DNA of 33,462 nt from Syntrophaceae bacterium UBA4810 (GCA_002402545.1 DHGA01000036.1:1-33462), one strand, 5' to 3'. Counted from the stretch's first letter, positions 15,351 through 23,523 are shown. Notes: generated by a model not told the origin, from the sequence alone. Translations and numbers: made by a program.

Positions 15351-15587
15351 ATGAAGATAGAAATTTTAGGAATAGGTTGTGCCAAATGTCATAAACTGGA
15401 AGAGATGGTGCGTGATGTTGTAACAAAAGAAGATATAAATGCCGAAATATCCAAGGTACAAGATTTTAAAAAAATTATGAGCTACGGCGTGATGACCACA
15501 CCCGCGCTCGTTATAGACGGCGAAGTAAAAGCCGCAGGTAAAATTCCTTCTTTGGAAGAAATAAAAAAAATGTTTCTCGGCAAATAA
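15351..15587 (+). CDS. Small redox-active disulfide protein (thioredoxin-like)
   Basis: This 78-residue protein is a compact thioredoxin-fold protein of the 'redox-active disulfide protein 2' family (TM0996/MTH895 type). The active-site pair is Cys10 and Cys13 in GIGCAKCHKLEEMV, and the cis-Pro loop is MTTPALVIDGEV. It is cytoplasmic, with no signal peptide. Such proteins often sit next to ArsR and permease genes, where they are thought to supply thiol reductant. It could recycle the thioredoxin-dependent ArsC encoded in the same cluster. It starts 9 bases after arsR with a good ribosome binding site (AGGAG). Confidence 0.9.
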   Translation: MKIEILGIGCAKCHKLEEMVRDVVTKEDINAEISKVQDFKKIMSYGVMTTPALVIDGEVKAAGKIPSLEEIKKMFLGK

Positions 15588-15646
15588 GGTTTATTACACC
15601 TTTGATAAAATGGTGAAACATATAATTCTTATATGGCGGTTTTTCT

Positions 15647-16423
15647 ATGATGTACTTAATTTATCTTATTACAGGGTTGTTGGCTGGTGTCATGGGTGGT
15701 TTGCTGGGAACGGGTGGCTGCGCTCTCATTATGCCGGTGATTCGTTTCGGTTTTAATTTTGATCCGGCGATTGCAGTAGGAACAACGCTTACCGCCGTGG
15801 TCTTTACCGCGAGCTCTGGAGCTATTCAGCATCTGCGCATGAAAAACGTGGATAAAACAACCGCCATGCAAGTAGGTATAAGCGGTGTTGTCGGAGTTAT
15901 TATAGGTTCCATTGTTTTCGGCTACATTAAGGAATACGGAAATGTCATTGATCTTATTATCGGAATTGCGTTCATTATTGTTTCCGTGCGAATGCTTTAT
16001 GAAGGCCTTTTGGGCAAAACTCCGCCTCCGCCAGCCGGAACTACCATGCCCGGCACGCCGGTAACAAAATCAATTTTGGGAACATCAATCGGCACGCTCA
16101 CGGGAATTATCGGTCTAGGCGGCGGATATGCGTTGGTTCCTTCGTTTCTCTATTTTTTACGCGCGCCGATGAAGCTGGCGATTGGGACATCAATGGCGGC
16201 TTTTGTCTGGATGGCACTGGTGGGTGCGGCCTTTAAAATATATCAGGGAGTGGTAGATATCCCGGTGGCGATCACGCTGGGCGTGGGAGCATTAATTGGC
16301 GCGATCTTTGGAGCAAAGCTAGTCGCCAAATTCAAACCAAACGTTCTAAAAGCTCTGTTTGGATTTTTGTTCCTCTATGTGTCGCTTAAATATATCCTGC
16401 TTTCTTTTGGGATACACATTTAA
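15647..16423 (+). CDS. TauE/SafE-family permease
   Basis: This 258-residue membrane protein has about eight helices in two homologous halves, each opening with a Gly-rich motif (GVMGGLLGTGGCALIMPV near 14-31 and GIIGLGGGYALVPSF near 153-167). This is the TauE/SafE (DUF81) pattern; members export sulfite, sulfoacetate or other small anions. Its place between redox proteins suggests a sulfur- or arsenic-linked anion, but the substrate is not visible. A short loop near 124-135 is Pro-rich. No clear ribosome binding site precedes the ATG. It is 59 bases after the thioredoxin gene and 15 bases before the DGC protein gene. Confidence 0.88.
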   Translation: MMYLIYLITGLLAGVMGGLLGTGGCALIMPVIRFGFNFDPAIAVGTTLTAVVFTASSGAIQHLRMKNVDKTTAMQVGISGVVGVIIGSIVFGYIKEYGNVIDLIIGIAFIIVSVRMLYEGLLGKTPPPPAGTTMPGTPVTKSILGTSIGTLTGIIGLGGGYALVPSFLYFLRAPMKLAIGTSMAAFVWMALVGAAFKIYQGVVDIPVAITLGVGALIGAIFGAKLVAKFKPNVLKALFGFLFLYVSLKYILLSFGIHI

Positions 16424-16438
16424 AAATGGAGCAAAACT

Positions 16439-16879
16439 ATGTCTGATTGTTGCGAAGGAGGCACCAAATTAATTTACTCCTGTGCCGGTTCGGCAGATGT
16501 GGGCGAAATTGCCGACCGGGTGGTGCGCAGACTGCGCGATGAAGGTTATGCAATCATGACTTGTCTGGCCGGTGTGGGCGCGGGGCTTTCCGGCTTTGTC
16601 CAGTCGGCTATAGGCGCGGATGAAAATATTACAATTGACGGATGTTCTACTGCCTGCGCCAGAAAGTCACTGGAACGTATTGGTGTTAACCCAAAATCTT
16701 ATATCTTAACCGCCATGGGACTGGAAAAACATGAAACGCCCGTGACGGAAAAGGTTATAGATGAAATTTTTGAAAAAATAATAAATAGCGGCGGCTTCCT
16801 CGCGGCAACAATCACAACACTAACTAATAGCTGTTGCGGTGTGCAAATATTAAACAAAAAAATGAATAAAGGAGATTAA
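16439..16879 (+). CDS. DGC-domain putative zinc-binding protein
   Basis: This 146-residue protein belongs to the DGC family, named after its Asp-Gly-Cys motif, here in IDGCSTACARKSLERIG. Four family Cys are present at 15, 42, 69 and 73 (YSCAG, MTCLAG, DGCSTAC) and probably bind zinc or another soft metal. Two more Cys follow the start Met (Cys4, Cys5). No enzymatic role is known. DGC genes often accompany redox and selenium- or arsenic-related operons. TGGAG lies about 8 bases before the ATG. The stop codon directly abuts the ATG of the next gene, so the two are translationally coupled. Confidence 0.85.
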   Translation: MSDCCEGGTKLIYSCAGSADVGEIADRVVRRLRDEGYAIMTCLAGVGAGLSGFVQSAIGADENITIDGCSTACARKSLERIGVNPKSYILTAMGLEKHETPVTEKVIDEIFEKIINSGGFLAATITTLTNSCCGVQILNKKMNKGD

Positions 16880-17302
16880 ATGTCTTTAAGGTTAAAACGA
16901 ATCGGCTCTCTAGCCCTGTTAATGGTTTTTATTCTCATCTTACTTTCAGCAAACTATAATTGCGCTATTGCTCAGGAAAAGGACGGTAAAACAACACCAA
17001 AAAAGGAAAAATCTGTTACGCCGTTGGTGACTTTTGTTGAAATCGGCTCCGTTAACTGCATTCCCTGTCGCGCAATGCAGCCGATTATGAAGGCGGTGGA
17101 AGAAGAATTTGGTGAGCAGGTTAAGGTTGTTTTTCATGACGTATGGACGCCGAAAGGAAAAATGGACGCGGCAAAATATAATATCCGCGTAATTCCCACG
17201 CAGGTTTTTCTGGACAAGGACGGCGAAGAATATTTTCGTCACGAAGGCTATTATCCCAAAGCTGATGTAGTAAAAGTCCTGAAAATGCAGGGGGTCAAAT
17301 AA
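16880..17302 (+). CDS. Membrane-anchored periplasmic thioredoxin
   Basis: This 140-residue thioredoxin-fold protein has an N-terminal signal or anchor (about residues 8-30). The active site VNCIPCRAM holds Cys60 and Cys63, and IPTQVFLDKDGEEYFRHEGY contains the cis-Pro loop. The CIPC dipeptide differs from the CGPC of housekeeping thioredoxin, which probably shifts its redox potential. The periplasmic location and the directly abutting CcdA-like gene suggest that CcdA keeps it reduced from the cytoplasm. GGAG is 7 bases before the ATG, inside the end of the DGC gene. Confidence 0.9.
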   Translation: MSLRLKRIGSLALLMVFILILLSANYNCAIAQEKDGKTTPKKEKSVTPLVTFVEIGSVNCIPCRAMQPIMKAVEEEFGEQVKVVFHDVWTPKGKMDAAKYNIRVIPTQVFLDKDGEEYFRHEGYYPKADVVKVLKMQGVK

Positions 17303-18010
17303 GTGCTTGTTGACCTCTTCACCTGGCTGACGACGGCGCTGACGCAGTCTCCTGAAATTGCTATCGGCGCGGCTTTTGTTTGGGGGATATTATCGGTAAT
17401 ACTTTCGCCCTGTCATATAGCCTGTATACCCTTGATCGTCGGTTTCATCAACGGTCAGGGAAACATCAGCACAGGAAGAGCTTTTGTTTTCTCATTGCTC
17501 TTTGGATTAGGCATACTCGTTACGATTGGCCTGATCGGCCTGATCACGGGACTAGCCGGACGGATGATGGGAGACATCGGCGGCTATGGCAATTATTTTG
17601 TCGCGATTGTTTTTTTTGCCGTTGGGTTGAACTTGCTGGGGATTTTGCCTCTGCCTTTCATGGAAGGCGGGGCGAACCCAAATTACAAGAGAAAAGGGTT
17701 TCTCGCAGCTTTTATTTTGGGCCTCTTGTTTGGTATAGCATTAGGACCCTGCACATTTGCCTATATGGCGACGATGTTGGGCGTAGTGTTCAGTATAGCC
17801 TCCACCCAGCTTGCGTTGGCAATGACGCTTCTGGCGGCATTTGCGATTGGCCACTGCGCGGTGTTAGTTTTTGCGGGAACATTTACAGAAGTTGTGCAGC
17901 ATTACCTGCACTGGAGTGAAAAATCTAAAGGCGCGGAGATTCTCAAAAAAATCTGCGGTGTATTGGTCATTTTAGGCGGTGTTTATTTGATTGCCCTGAA
18001 CTGGATTTAG
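17303..18010 (+). CDS. CcdA/DsbD-like thiol-reductant transporter
   Basis: This 235-residue protein has six predicted membrane helices and matches the CcdA/DsbD transmembrane domain. It carries reducing equivalents from cytoplasmic thioredoxin to the periplasm through two membrane Cys, seen here in the paired motifs LSPCHIACIPL near 33-43 and LGPCTFAYMATM near 149-160. The start is GTG 17303, which begins immediately after the stop codon of the thioredoxin gene. The natural periplasmic acceptor is that thioredoxin. It is followed by a dispersed repeat rather than directly by arsC. Confidence 0.9.
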   Translation: MLVDLFTWLTTALTQSPEIAIGAAFVWGILSVILSPCHIACIPLIVGFINGQGNISTGRAFVFSLLFGLGILVTIGLIGLITGLAGRMMGDIGGYGNYFVAIVFFAVGLNLLGILPLPFMEGGANPNYKRKGFLAAFILGLLFGIALGPCTFAYMATMLGVVFSIASTQLALAMTLLAAFAIGHCAVLVFAGTFTEVVQHYLHWSEKSKGAEILKKICGVLVILGGVYLIALNWI

Positions 18011-18037
18011 TCTAAGTAATGGTTGAACAGTAAGGAT

Positions 18038-18170
18038 GTCATTCCCATGAAGAGACTGCGCCAGAATGATGTAACGTGGTCATTCCCGCGGAAGCGGGAA
18101 TACAGAATAAAATGAAGAACTAGATTCCCGCCGGATGTTTACCCTACGTATGCCGGGCGGGAATGAAGAA
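18038..18170. repeat. Dispersed repeat with ATTCCCGC hairpins
   Basis: Three related units occur: a partial GTCATTCCC at 18038, a hairpin ATTCCCGC-GGAA-GCGGGAAT (18082-18101), and a longer hairpin with ATTCCCGCC (18124-18132) and GGCGGGAAT (18156-18164). The motif matches the REP-like GTCATTCCCGCG...GCGGGAAT elements that I recall from many Deltaproteobacteria and other phyla. It fills the gap between the CcdA gene and arsC and may terminate transcription or stabilise mRNA. Confidence 0.75.
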
Positions 18171-18184
18171 AAGGATAGATCTCT

Positions 18185-18574
18185 GTGAAGAAACGCGTTT
18201 TATTTTTATGCACCGCTAATTCCTGCCGCTCGCAGATGGCGGAAGGGATAACCAATAACTTCTTCGGCAATGAGCTTGAAGCTTTTTCTGCCGGCACGCA
18301 AGCGTCGTTTGTAAATCCAACTGCTATAGATGTGATGAAAGAAATCGGGGTTGATATTTCAAATCACCGCTCGAAGAATCTGTCTGAGTTTGGCGGTCAG
18401 ACTTTTGACTACGTCATCACACTGTGTGGCGACGCCAACGAGACCTGTCCTCTGTATATCGGCGGGACAAAGAAAATTCACATAGGTTTTAACGATCCAG
18501 CCAAAGCCTCTGGAACGCATGATGAAATTCTGCAAGAATTTCGCCGCGTGCGCGATGCGCTTAAAAAAAATTAA
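18185..18574 (+). CDS. arsC: Thioredoxin-coupled arsenate reductase
   Basis: This 129-residue enzyme of the low-molecular-weight phosphatase fold reduces arsenate to arsenite. The P-loop LFLCTANSCRSQMAEG carries the nucleophile Cys9 and Cys14, and the redox pair Cys81 and Cys88 lies in CGDANETCP. This three-Cys relay is that of the pI258/Bacillus ArsC class, which is regenerated by thioredoxin and not by glutaredoxin. Upstream thioredoxin-like proteins are therefore natural partners. It starts with GTG at 18185, with AAGGA about 9 bases upstream. It is followed after 45 bases by the arsenite exporter. Confidence 0.95.
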   Translation: MKKRVLFLCTANSCRSQMAEGITNNFFGNELEAFSAGTQASFVNPTAIDVMKEIGVDISNHRSKNLSEFGGQTFDYVITLCGDANETCPLYIGGTKKIHIGFNDPAKASGTHDEILQEFRRVRDALKKN

Positions 18575-18619
18575 CTGCTTTTTTTCGCAGGGAAAAAATA
18601 ATTAATTAAGGAGAAATCA

Positions 18620-19669
18620 ATGTCAGAAAATATCGTAAGAAAATTGTCTTTTCTGGATAGGTTTTTAACGTTATGGATTTTTATTGCTATCGGCGGGGGT
18701 ATCGCCCTGGGTTACCTGCTTCCGGAAGTTTCTGATTTTATCACCGGTCTGCAGGTAGGCACAACTTCCATTCCCATCGCCGTCGGCCTGATTCTCATGA
18801 TGTATCCGCCGCTCGCCCGTGTCAAATATGAGGAGATGGGCAAAGTATTTAAAAACAAGAAGCTCCTGGGTATTTCTCTTTTGCAGAACTGGGTAATCGG
18901 CCCAATTGTCATGTTTATCCTCGCCGTTATTTTTCTGCATAATTATCCTGAATATATGATTGGCGTTATCCTCGTCGGCCTGGCGCGCTGTATCGCCATG
19001 GTTATTGTGTGGAATGAACTGGCCTGCGGTGACAGAGAACTGGCCGTAGGGCTTGTCGCTTTTAATGCCGTGGCCCAGGTGCTCTTCTACGCTTTTTATA
19101 TCTATTTTTTCATTACCGTGATGCTCAACTGGCTGGGGCTTGCTCAGTCCGTCAATATTGATATTTCCATGGCCGAAGCGGCAAAAACCGTGTTTATCTA
19201 TCTGGGCATTCCCTTCCTCGCCGGCATGATTACCCGCTATTCTGTTATCTATCTGAAAGGCGAAGAGTGGTTTAACAATGTTTTTATGCCCAAACTCTCC
19301 CCTCTTACTCTGTTTGCTTTGCTCTTTACAATTGTGGTAATGTTTTCCACTCAGGGAAATAAAATAATTGAATCGCCTTTTGATGTGTTTATTGTGGCGA
19401 TTCCGTTGACAATATACTTTGTGATAATGTGGTTTGTAACGTTCTTTATCATCCGGAAAATCAGCGGCAATTATGAGCAAACCTGCGCCGTTTCCTTTAC
19501 CGCGGGAAGCAACGATTTTGAACTGGCCATTGCCGTGGCCATAGCCATCTGGGGCATCGGTTCCAGCCAGGCTTTTGCCACAGTTATCGGACCTCTTATT
19601 GAAGTACCGGTGCTGATCATCCTGGTAAACGTTGCGCTCAGATTTAAAGATAAATTTTTCTCCAGATAA
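18620..19669 (+). CDS. acr3: Acr3-family arsenite exporter
   Basis: This 349-residue permease with about ten membrane helices extrudes arsenite using the proton gradient. Family motifs are clear: MMYPPLARVKYEEM near 60-73, VGLARCIAMVIVWNELACG near 119-137 with the functionally essential Cys124, and SFTAGSNDFELAIAVAIA near 292-309 with Glu301 at the second essential site. The length is standard. AAGGAG lies 7 bases before the ATG. It follows arsC and completes the reduce-and-export core. Confidence 0.95.
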   Translation: MSENIVRKLSFLDRFLTLWIFIAIGGGIALGYLLPEVSDFITGLQVGTTSIPIAVGLILMMYPPLARVKYEEMGKVFKNKKLLGISLLQNWVIGPIVMFILAVIFLHNYPEYMIGVILVGLARCIAMVIVWNELACGDRELAVGLVAFNAVAQVLFYAFYIYFFITVMLNWLGLAQSVNIDISMAEAAKTVFIYLGIPFLAGMITRYSVIYLKGEEWFNNVFMPKLSPLTLFALLFTIVVMFSTQGNKIIESPFDVFIVAIPLTIYFVIMWFVTFFIIRKISGNYEQTCAVSFTAGSNDFELAIAVAIAIWGIGSSQAFATVIGPLIEVPVLIILVNVALRFKDKFFSR

Positions 19670-19702
19670 CATGAAGAAACAGAAACAAGGAGGCATTAAT
19701 CA

Positions 19703-20740
19703 ATGGCAATAAAAGAATTCATTAAAAAATACCGTAATATTATTACTATTGTGCTGGCGCTCATCGGAATCGGAATCATGGCATATTACGACTATTGCGA
19801 TACGGCGTGCAGTTACCTGCAGGGGGATATTTTCGGAATAGATCTTAAATGGATCGGTATTGCCTATATGACGGTTATTATCATTTTTGCCGCCTTCAAA
19901 CAGTCTGATTTTGTGCGCGCGCTGCTGGCGGCCGGACTTGGTGTGGAAATATTCTTATTTTCCTTCCAGCTTCGCAACAATATTTTATGTCCGTATTGCC
20001 TGGCATTTGCCGTAACGGTAATCGCCGCGTTTATCGTCAACTATGACGCCTCACCATCCTGGCTGCAAAACCCGCGCAAGATGTGGCTCTACTTCCTTGG
20101 GGAGGTTAATTTTCCGATGTTTAAAATAAAAAGATTGCCGTTAGCCGTGGTTGCCCTTATCGGGTATTTTTTTGTTTTTCTTACTTTTACCGGTTCGGTC
20201 ACACCGGCTTACGCTCAGGATAAAAACGCTGCTATTCCCTCGCTGGGTAAGGGCTCTTATGAAATTCTGGTGTTTGCCGATTATTTCTGCCCTCCTTGCC
20301 GCAGAATAGATACCAAAGCCGAACCGTTGCTCAAAGAATTGCTGGAAACCGGCAAAATTAAATTAGCATTTGTTGATGTGCCTTTTTCGAAACCGGCACC
20401 GACTTTCGCCAAATATTACCTTTATGCCGTTAACGCGAATGATAGCGCGGATAATATTCTTCATGTCCGAAAAGTTCTGTTTGACGCGGCTCAGGTCAAG
20501 CGTGTTCAAGATGAAAACGCGCTGGTAGAATTTTTAAAAGAGCAGAAAATTACCTTAAAAATAATGGATGAAAAATCAGTTTTCCCTCTTATGACCGCTA
20601 TCATTAAAGAACATAAAATTAACGCCACACCCACCTGTGTCATCAAGTATTCGGCAACGGATATAAAAAAATATGTGGGTGACGACAAAATTTGGGATGG
20701 GCTTGTAGAACTCAAAAAACATTTGCAAAAATCAAATTAA
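19703..20740 (+). CDS. VKOR-DsbA fusion (disulfide-forming) protein
   Basis: This 345-residue fusion protein has an N-terminal vitamin K epoxide reductase (VKOR) domain with four membrane helices (about residues 12-112). The loop pair Cys32/Cys36 lies in YCDTACSYLQGD and the quinone-side pair Cys96/Cys99 in CPYCLAF. A further hydrophobic segment (about 145-165) leads to a periplasmic DsbA/thioredoxin-like domain with Cys196/Cys199 in FADYFCPPCRR and a cis-Pro in NATPTCVIKY. The architecture lets the VKOR part oxidise the DsbA part and pass electrons to quinone. It lies 33 bases after acr3, with AAGGAGG before the ATG, and 14 bases before the next permease. A disulfide oxidase in an arsenic operon is unusual. 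Confidence 0.9.
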   Translation: MAIKEFIKKYRNIITIVLALIGIGIMAYYDYCDTACSYLQGDIFGIDLKWIGIAYMTVIIIFAAFKQSDFVRALLAAGLGVEIFLFSFQLRNNILCPYCLAFAVTVIAAFIVNYDASPSWLQNPRKMWLYFLGEVNFPMFKIKRLPLAVVALIGYFFVFLTFTGSVTPAYAQDKNAAIPSLGKGSYEILVFADYFCPPCRRIDTKAEPLLKELLETGKIKLAFVDVPFSKPAPTFAKYYLYAVNANDSADNILHVRKVLFDAAQVKRVQDENALVEFLKEQKITLKIMDEKSVFPLMTAIIKEHKINATPTCVIKYSATDIKKYVGDDKIWDGLVELKKHLQKSN

Positions 20741-20754
20741 CGGGAAATATTTTT

Positions 20755-21924
20755 ATGAAAGAATGGCAAAAACTTTTCTGGATTGTCGCGATATTTCTGG
20801 GCGCTTATTATATTCCCTGGGAATCAGCGTTAATCCGCCAGTCCGGCCTGGAAGCATTCATGATGCTCCAGGAATACGCCCGCCAGCATGTGCTCACCTG
20901 CCTTATCCCCGCTTTTTTTATCGCGGGAGCAATTGCGGTATTTGTCTCGCAGGCGGCGGTGCTCAAATATTTCGGCGCGAAAGCAAATAAACTTTTATCC
21001 TATTCCGTGGCGTCCGTTTCCGGCTCCGTGCTGGCGGTTTGTTCCTGCACGGTGCTGCCCTTGTTTGCGGGCATCTACACGCGCGGCGCGGGCATCGGAC
21101 CGGCCACCGCTTTTTTATATTCCGGCCCGGCGATAAATGTTCTCGCGATAATTTTAACCGCTAAAGTGCTGGGCTGGCAGTTAGGCCTGGCTCGCGCCAT
21201 CGGCGCTATTCTTTTCGCCGTTATCGCGGGGCTTTTGATGGCTTATATCTTCCGTAAAGACGACGCCAATCGTGATAAAGGTGATATCTTTTTGCCGGAA
21301 GATGAAAAAGCAAGGCCGCTTTGGCAAAACGGTGTTTATATGCTGACGATGGTATTGATTTTAATATTTGCTTCGTTTGCAAAGGCTTCGGAAAGTGATT
21401 CTCAAATTTGGCAGGCAATTTATTCCGTCAAGTGGTACCTGACCGCCGCGCTGTTGATTGTTCTGGCCGTGATGCTCAAAGCCTGGTTCGTTAAACAGGA
21501 ACTTAAGGACTGGGTTAAATCTTCCTGGGAGTTTGCTCTGCAGATTCTGCCCCTACTTTTGGCGGGAGTTTTAGTGGCAGGATTTTTATTGGGACGCCCC
21601 GGCCATCCGGCGCTTATTCCCGAACAATACATTCAGGCGCTTGTCGGCGGCAATTCTTTCTTTGCAAACTTTTTCGCGTCCATTGTCGGCGCGCTGATGT
21701 ATTTTGCCACGCTCACCGAAGTGCCGATTCTTCAGGGACTAATCGGCTCCGGTATGGGACAGGGCCCCGCGCTGGCGCTGCTTTTAGCCGGCCCGGCGTT
21801 ATCGCTGCCGAATATGATTACCATCGCCAGCGTTATGGGTGTTAAAAAAACTGCCGTCTACTGCGGCATTGTTGTTGTTCTTTCTACTATTGCCGGCATG
21901 CTGTATGGATGGGTTATGGGGTAA
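20755..21924 (+). CDS. Permease with CSC motif (ArsP-like/DUF318)
   Basis: This 389-residue membrane protein of the COG0701/DUF318 permease family has about eight to ten helices. Two signature segments are present: SGSVLAVCSCTVLPLFAGIY near 90-109 with Cys96 and Cys98, and the repeat half VGALMYFATLTEVPILQGLI near 310-329 followed by LLLAGPALSLPNMITI. ArsP, a member of the family, exports trivalent organoarsenicals through such Cys. The cluster context supports arsenic or another thiophilic substrate, but other members have other roles. The start ATG 20755 is preferred to an earlier in-frame GTG (20692), which would overlap the upstream gene. Confidence 0.85.
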   Translation: MKEWQKLFWIVAIFLGAYYIPWESALIRQSGLEAFMMLQEYARQHVLTCLIPAFFIAGAIAVFVSQAAVLKYFGAKANKLLSYSVASVSGSVLAVCSCTVLPLFAGIYTRGAGIGPATAFLYSGPAINVLAIILTAKVLGWQLGLARAIGAILFAVIAGLLMAYIFRKDDANRDKGDIFLPEDEKARPLWQNGVYMLTMVLILIFASFAKASESDSQIWQAIYSVKWYLTAALLIVLAVMLKAWFVKQELKDWVKSSWEFALQILPLLLAGVLVAGFLLGRPGHPALIPEQYIQALVGGNSFFANFFASIVGALMYFATLTEVPILQGLIGSGMGQGPALALLLAGPALSLPNMITIASVMGVKKTAVYCGIVVVLSTIAGMLYGWVMG

Positions 21925-21931
21925 TTAGCAG

Positions 21932-22348
21932 ATGAAAAAAACAATTAAAACTAATTTCGGGATATCAAGTGTTGTCTTTGGCGTAATAATTTTTTCTCTT
22001 TTCACCTGGTTTATTTCAGATTCGCCCGCCGCGGAAAAAACACGTGTCCGTTGGATTGGCGTTGATCAGATAAATAAAATTATTGAAGAGCAAAAACCGG
22101 TAATTGTGGATTTGCGCACACCTGCGGAATATGAACGCGGGCATATATCGGGCGCGCTTAATGTTCCGATTGAAACTTTACGATCTAATCGATCCGCCCT
22201 GGATATTTATAAGGACAATCCGGTTTTAATATATTGCCGCACAATAAATAAAGCAGATTTAGCGATTTGGTTTCTGGAAAACCGGGGATTTAAATCGATC
22301 TATGCCCTCAAAGGCGGCTATGAAGCTTACCGATTGAGCAGCCGATAG
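21932..22348 (+). CDS. Exported rhodanese-domain protein
   Basis: This 138-residue protein has an N-terminal signal or anchor segment (about 12-34) and one rhodanese domain. VIVDLRTPAEYERGHISGA near 57-75 is the CH2A-like part, and Cys102 in LIYCRTINKADLA is the persulfide-carrying residue, with the loop CRTINK (usual length of six residues). It would handle sulfane sulfur in the periplasm. The gene begins 7 bases after the permease gene, so it belongs to the same transcript. A sulfur carrier beside arsenic genes suggests thioarsenate or persulfide chemistry, but this is inference. Confidence 0.88.
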   Translation: MKKTIKTNFGISSVVFGVIIFSLFTWFISDSPAAEKTRVRWIGVDQINKIIEEQKPVIVDLRTPAEYERGHISGALNVPIETLRSNRSALDIYKDNPVLIYCRTINKADLAIWFLENRGFKSIYALKGGYEAYRLSSR

Positions 22349-22381
22349 GATCTCTTGCTTAAACATTGAAAAAAAGTGAAG

Positions 22382-23488
22382 ATGGATGAATTAAATAAGA
22401 TATATATTGAACCAACCAACCGCTGCAATCTGAACTGCCTTATCTGTATCCGCAATTCATGGAACGAAAAATATGGGGAAATGGCTTGGCCGGTTTACAG
22501 GAAATTAATCGATGGCCTCAAAGATTTTCCCCAAGCGAAAACGATAGCTTTTGCCGGCCTGGGCGAACCACTCCTTCATCCAAAACTGCCGGAAATGATT
22601 AGCCTTGCCCACGAACGAGGATTAAGAACGGAAATAACAAGCAATGCGCTTCTGCTGACCCCGGCACTGGCGCGCCAGCTTATTGATTCCGGCCTGGATC
22701 AGTTTGCGGTTTCCATTGACGGCGCGTCAAATGATGTTTATGAAAACATCCGCCCGGGCTCTTCCCTGGAACAAATTACCGCGAACGTTGCTCATCTGCA
22801 TCATTTGAGCGTAGCAAAAACCGTTAATTCCATCAGAATTGGCATTGTTTTTGTGGCGATGAGGCGCAACATCCAGGATCTTCCTTATCTCAAGAAAATT
22901 GCGCGTAAAATCAAAGCGTCTTTTATTCTTTTGACAAATATTCTGCCTTATACAGCAGACCTGCAAGATGAAATTCTCTATCGGTTGGGGCCGAGAACAA
23001 ACAGAAGCATAGGCTCGCCATCTTTTCCTCTCTGGATACTACCTGAAATTGATTTTACCGGCGAGACACTGAAACCGTTAACGACAATATTGCGCAGCCC
23101 CTCAAATCTGGCATTCCTGAATATTCCTCCGTCAAAACGGAATAGTTATTGCCCTTTTGTCGGCGTCGGAAGCATCTCCGTCAACTGGGCCGGCAACATC
23201 AGCCCCTGCCTGCCCCTTATGCATTCCTATTTATGTTTCATCCGGAACAGAGAAAAGAAAATTTTAAGCTGCGACTTTGGCAACCTGACAAACCGCGCCC
23301 TAAAGGATGTCTGGACAGACCATGGATTTTCATCTTTTCGCGAGCGTGTCCGCGCGTTTGATTTTCCGCCCTGCACCGATTGCGGCGGATGCGAATTGGC
23401 CGAAACAAACGAAGAAGATTGTTTCAACAACAAATTCCCCGTTTGCGGTGATTGTCTTTGGGCGCGAGGCGTGTTGCGCTGTGCATGA
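22382..23488 (+). CDS. Radical SAM protein with SPASM-like C-terminus
   Basis: This 368-residue radical SAM enzyme has its cluster motif CNLNCLIC at Cys15, Cys19 and Cys22 (CxxxCxxC), and GLGEPLLHP near 58-66 for SAM binding. The C-terminal 110 residues carry a SPASM-like Cys array (CPF, CLPL, then CTDCGGC, EEDC, CGDCLW and a final Cys) for auxiliary iron-sulfur clusters. The overall layout recalls radical SAM maturases linked to tungsten-cofactor oxidoreductases, but no such enzyme gene is in the window. It is 33 bases after the rhodanese gene and may belong to the arsenic cluster. A GTG at 22376 is an alternative start; neither has a strong ribosome binding site. Confidence 0.85.
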   Translation: MDELNKIYIEPTNRCNLNCLICIRNSWNEKYGEMAWPVYRKLIDGLKDFPQAKTIAFAGLGEPLLHPKLPEMISLAHERGLRTEITSNALLLTPALARQLIDSGLDQFAVSIDGASNDVYENIRPGSSLEQITANVAHLHHLSVAKTVNSIRIGIVFVAMRRNIQDLPYLKKIARKIKASFILLTNILPYTADLQDEILYRLGPRTNRSIGSPSFPLWILPEIDFTGETLKPLTTILRSPSNLAFLNIPPSKRNSYCPFVGVGSISVNWAGNISPCLPLMHSYLCFIRNREKKILSCDFGNLTNRALKDVWTDHGFSSFRERVRAFDFPPCTDCGGCELAETNEEDCFNNKFPVCGDCLWARGVLRCA

Positions 23489-23523
23489 CAGCGCTGATAA
23501 ATGAGCCCACACTACCGCTTTTA

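Noticed and set aside
18038..18170. CRISPR array
   Set aside because: There are only two or three irregular hairpin copies without equal spacing or unique spacers, so it fits a REP-like element.
18671..19696. 341-codon open frame on the minus strand opposite acr3
   Set aside because: It mirrors the conserved Acr3 gene, its translation is His/Asn/Asp-rich without domains, and no ribosome binding site or promoter is seen. It is a shadow frame.
20692..20754. Upstream GTG start for the CSC permease
   Set aside because: It would overlap the end of the VKOR-DsbA gene by 49 bases and adds a non-conserved, non-membrane stretch; ATG 20755 fits better.
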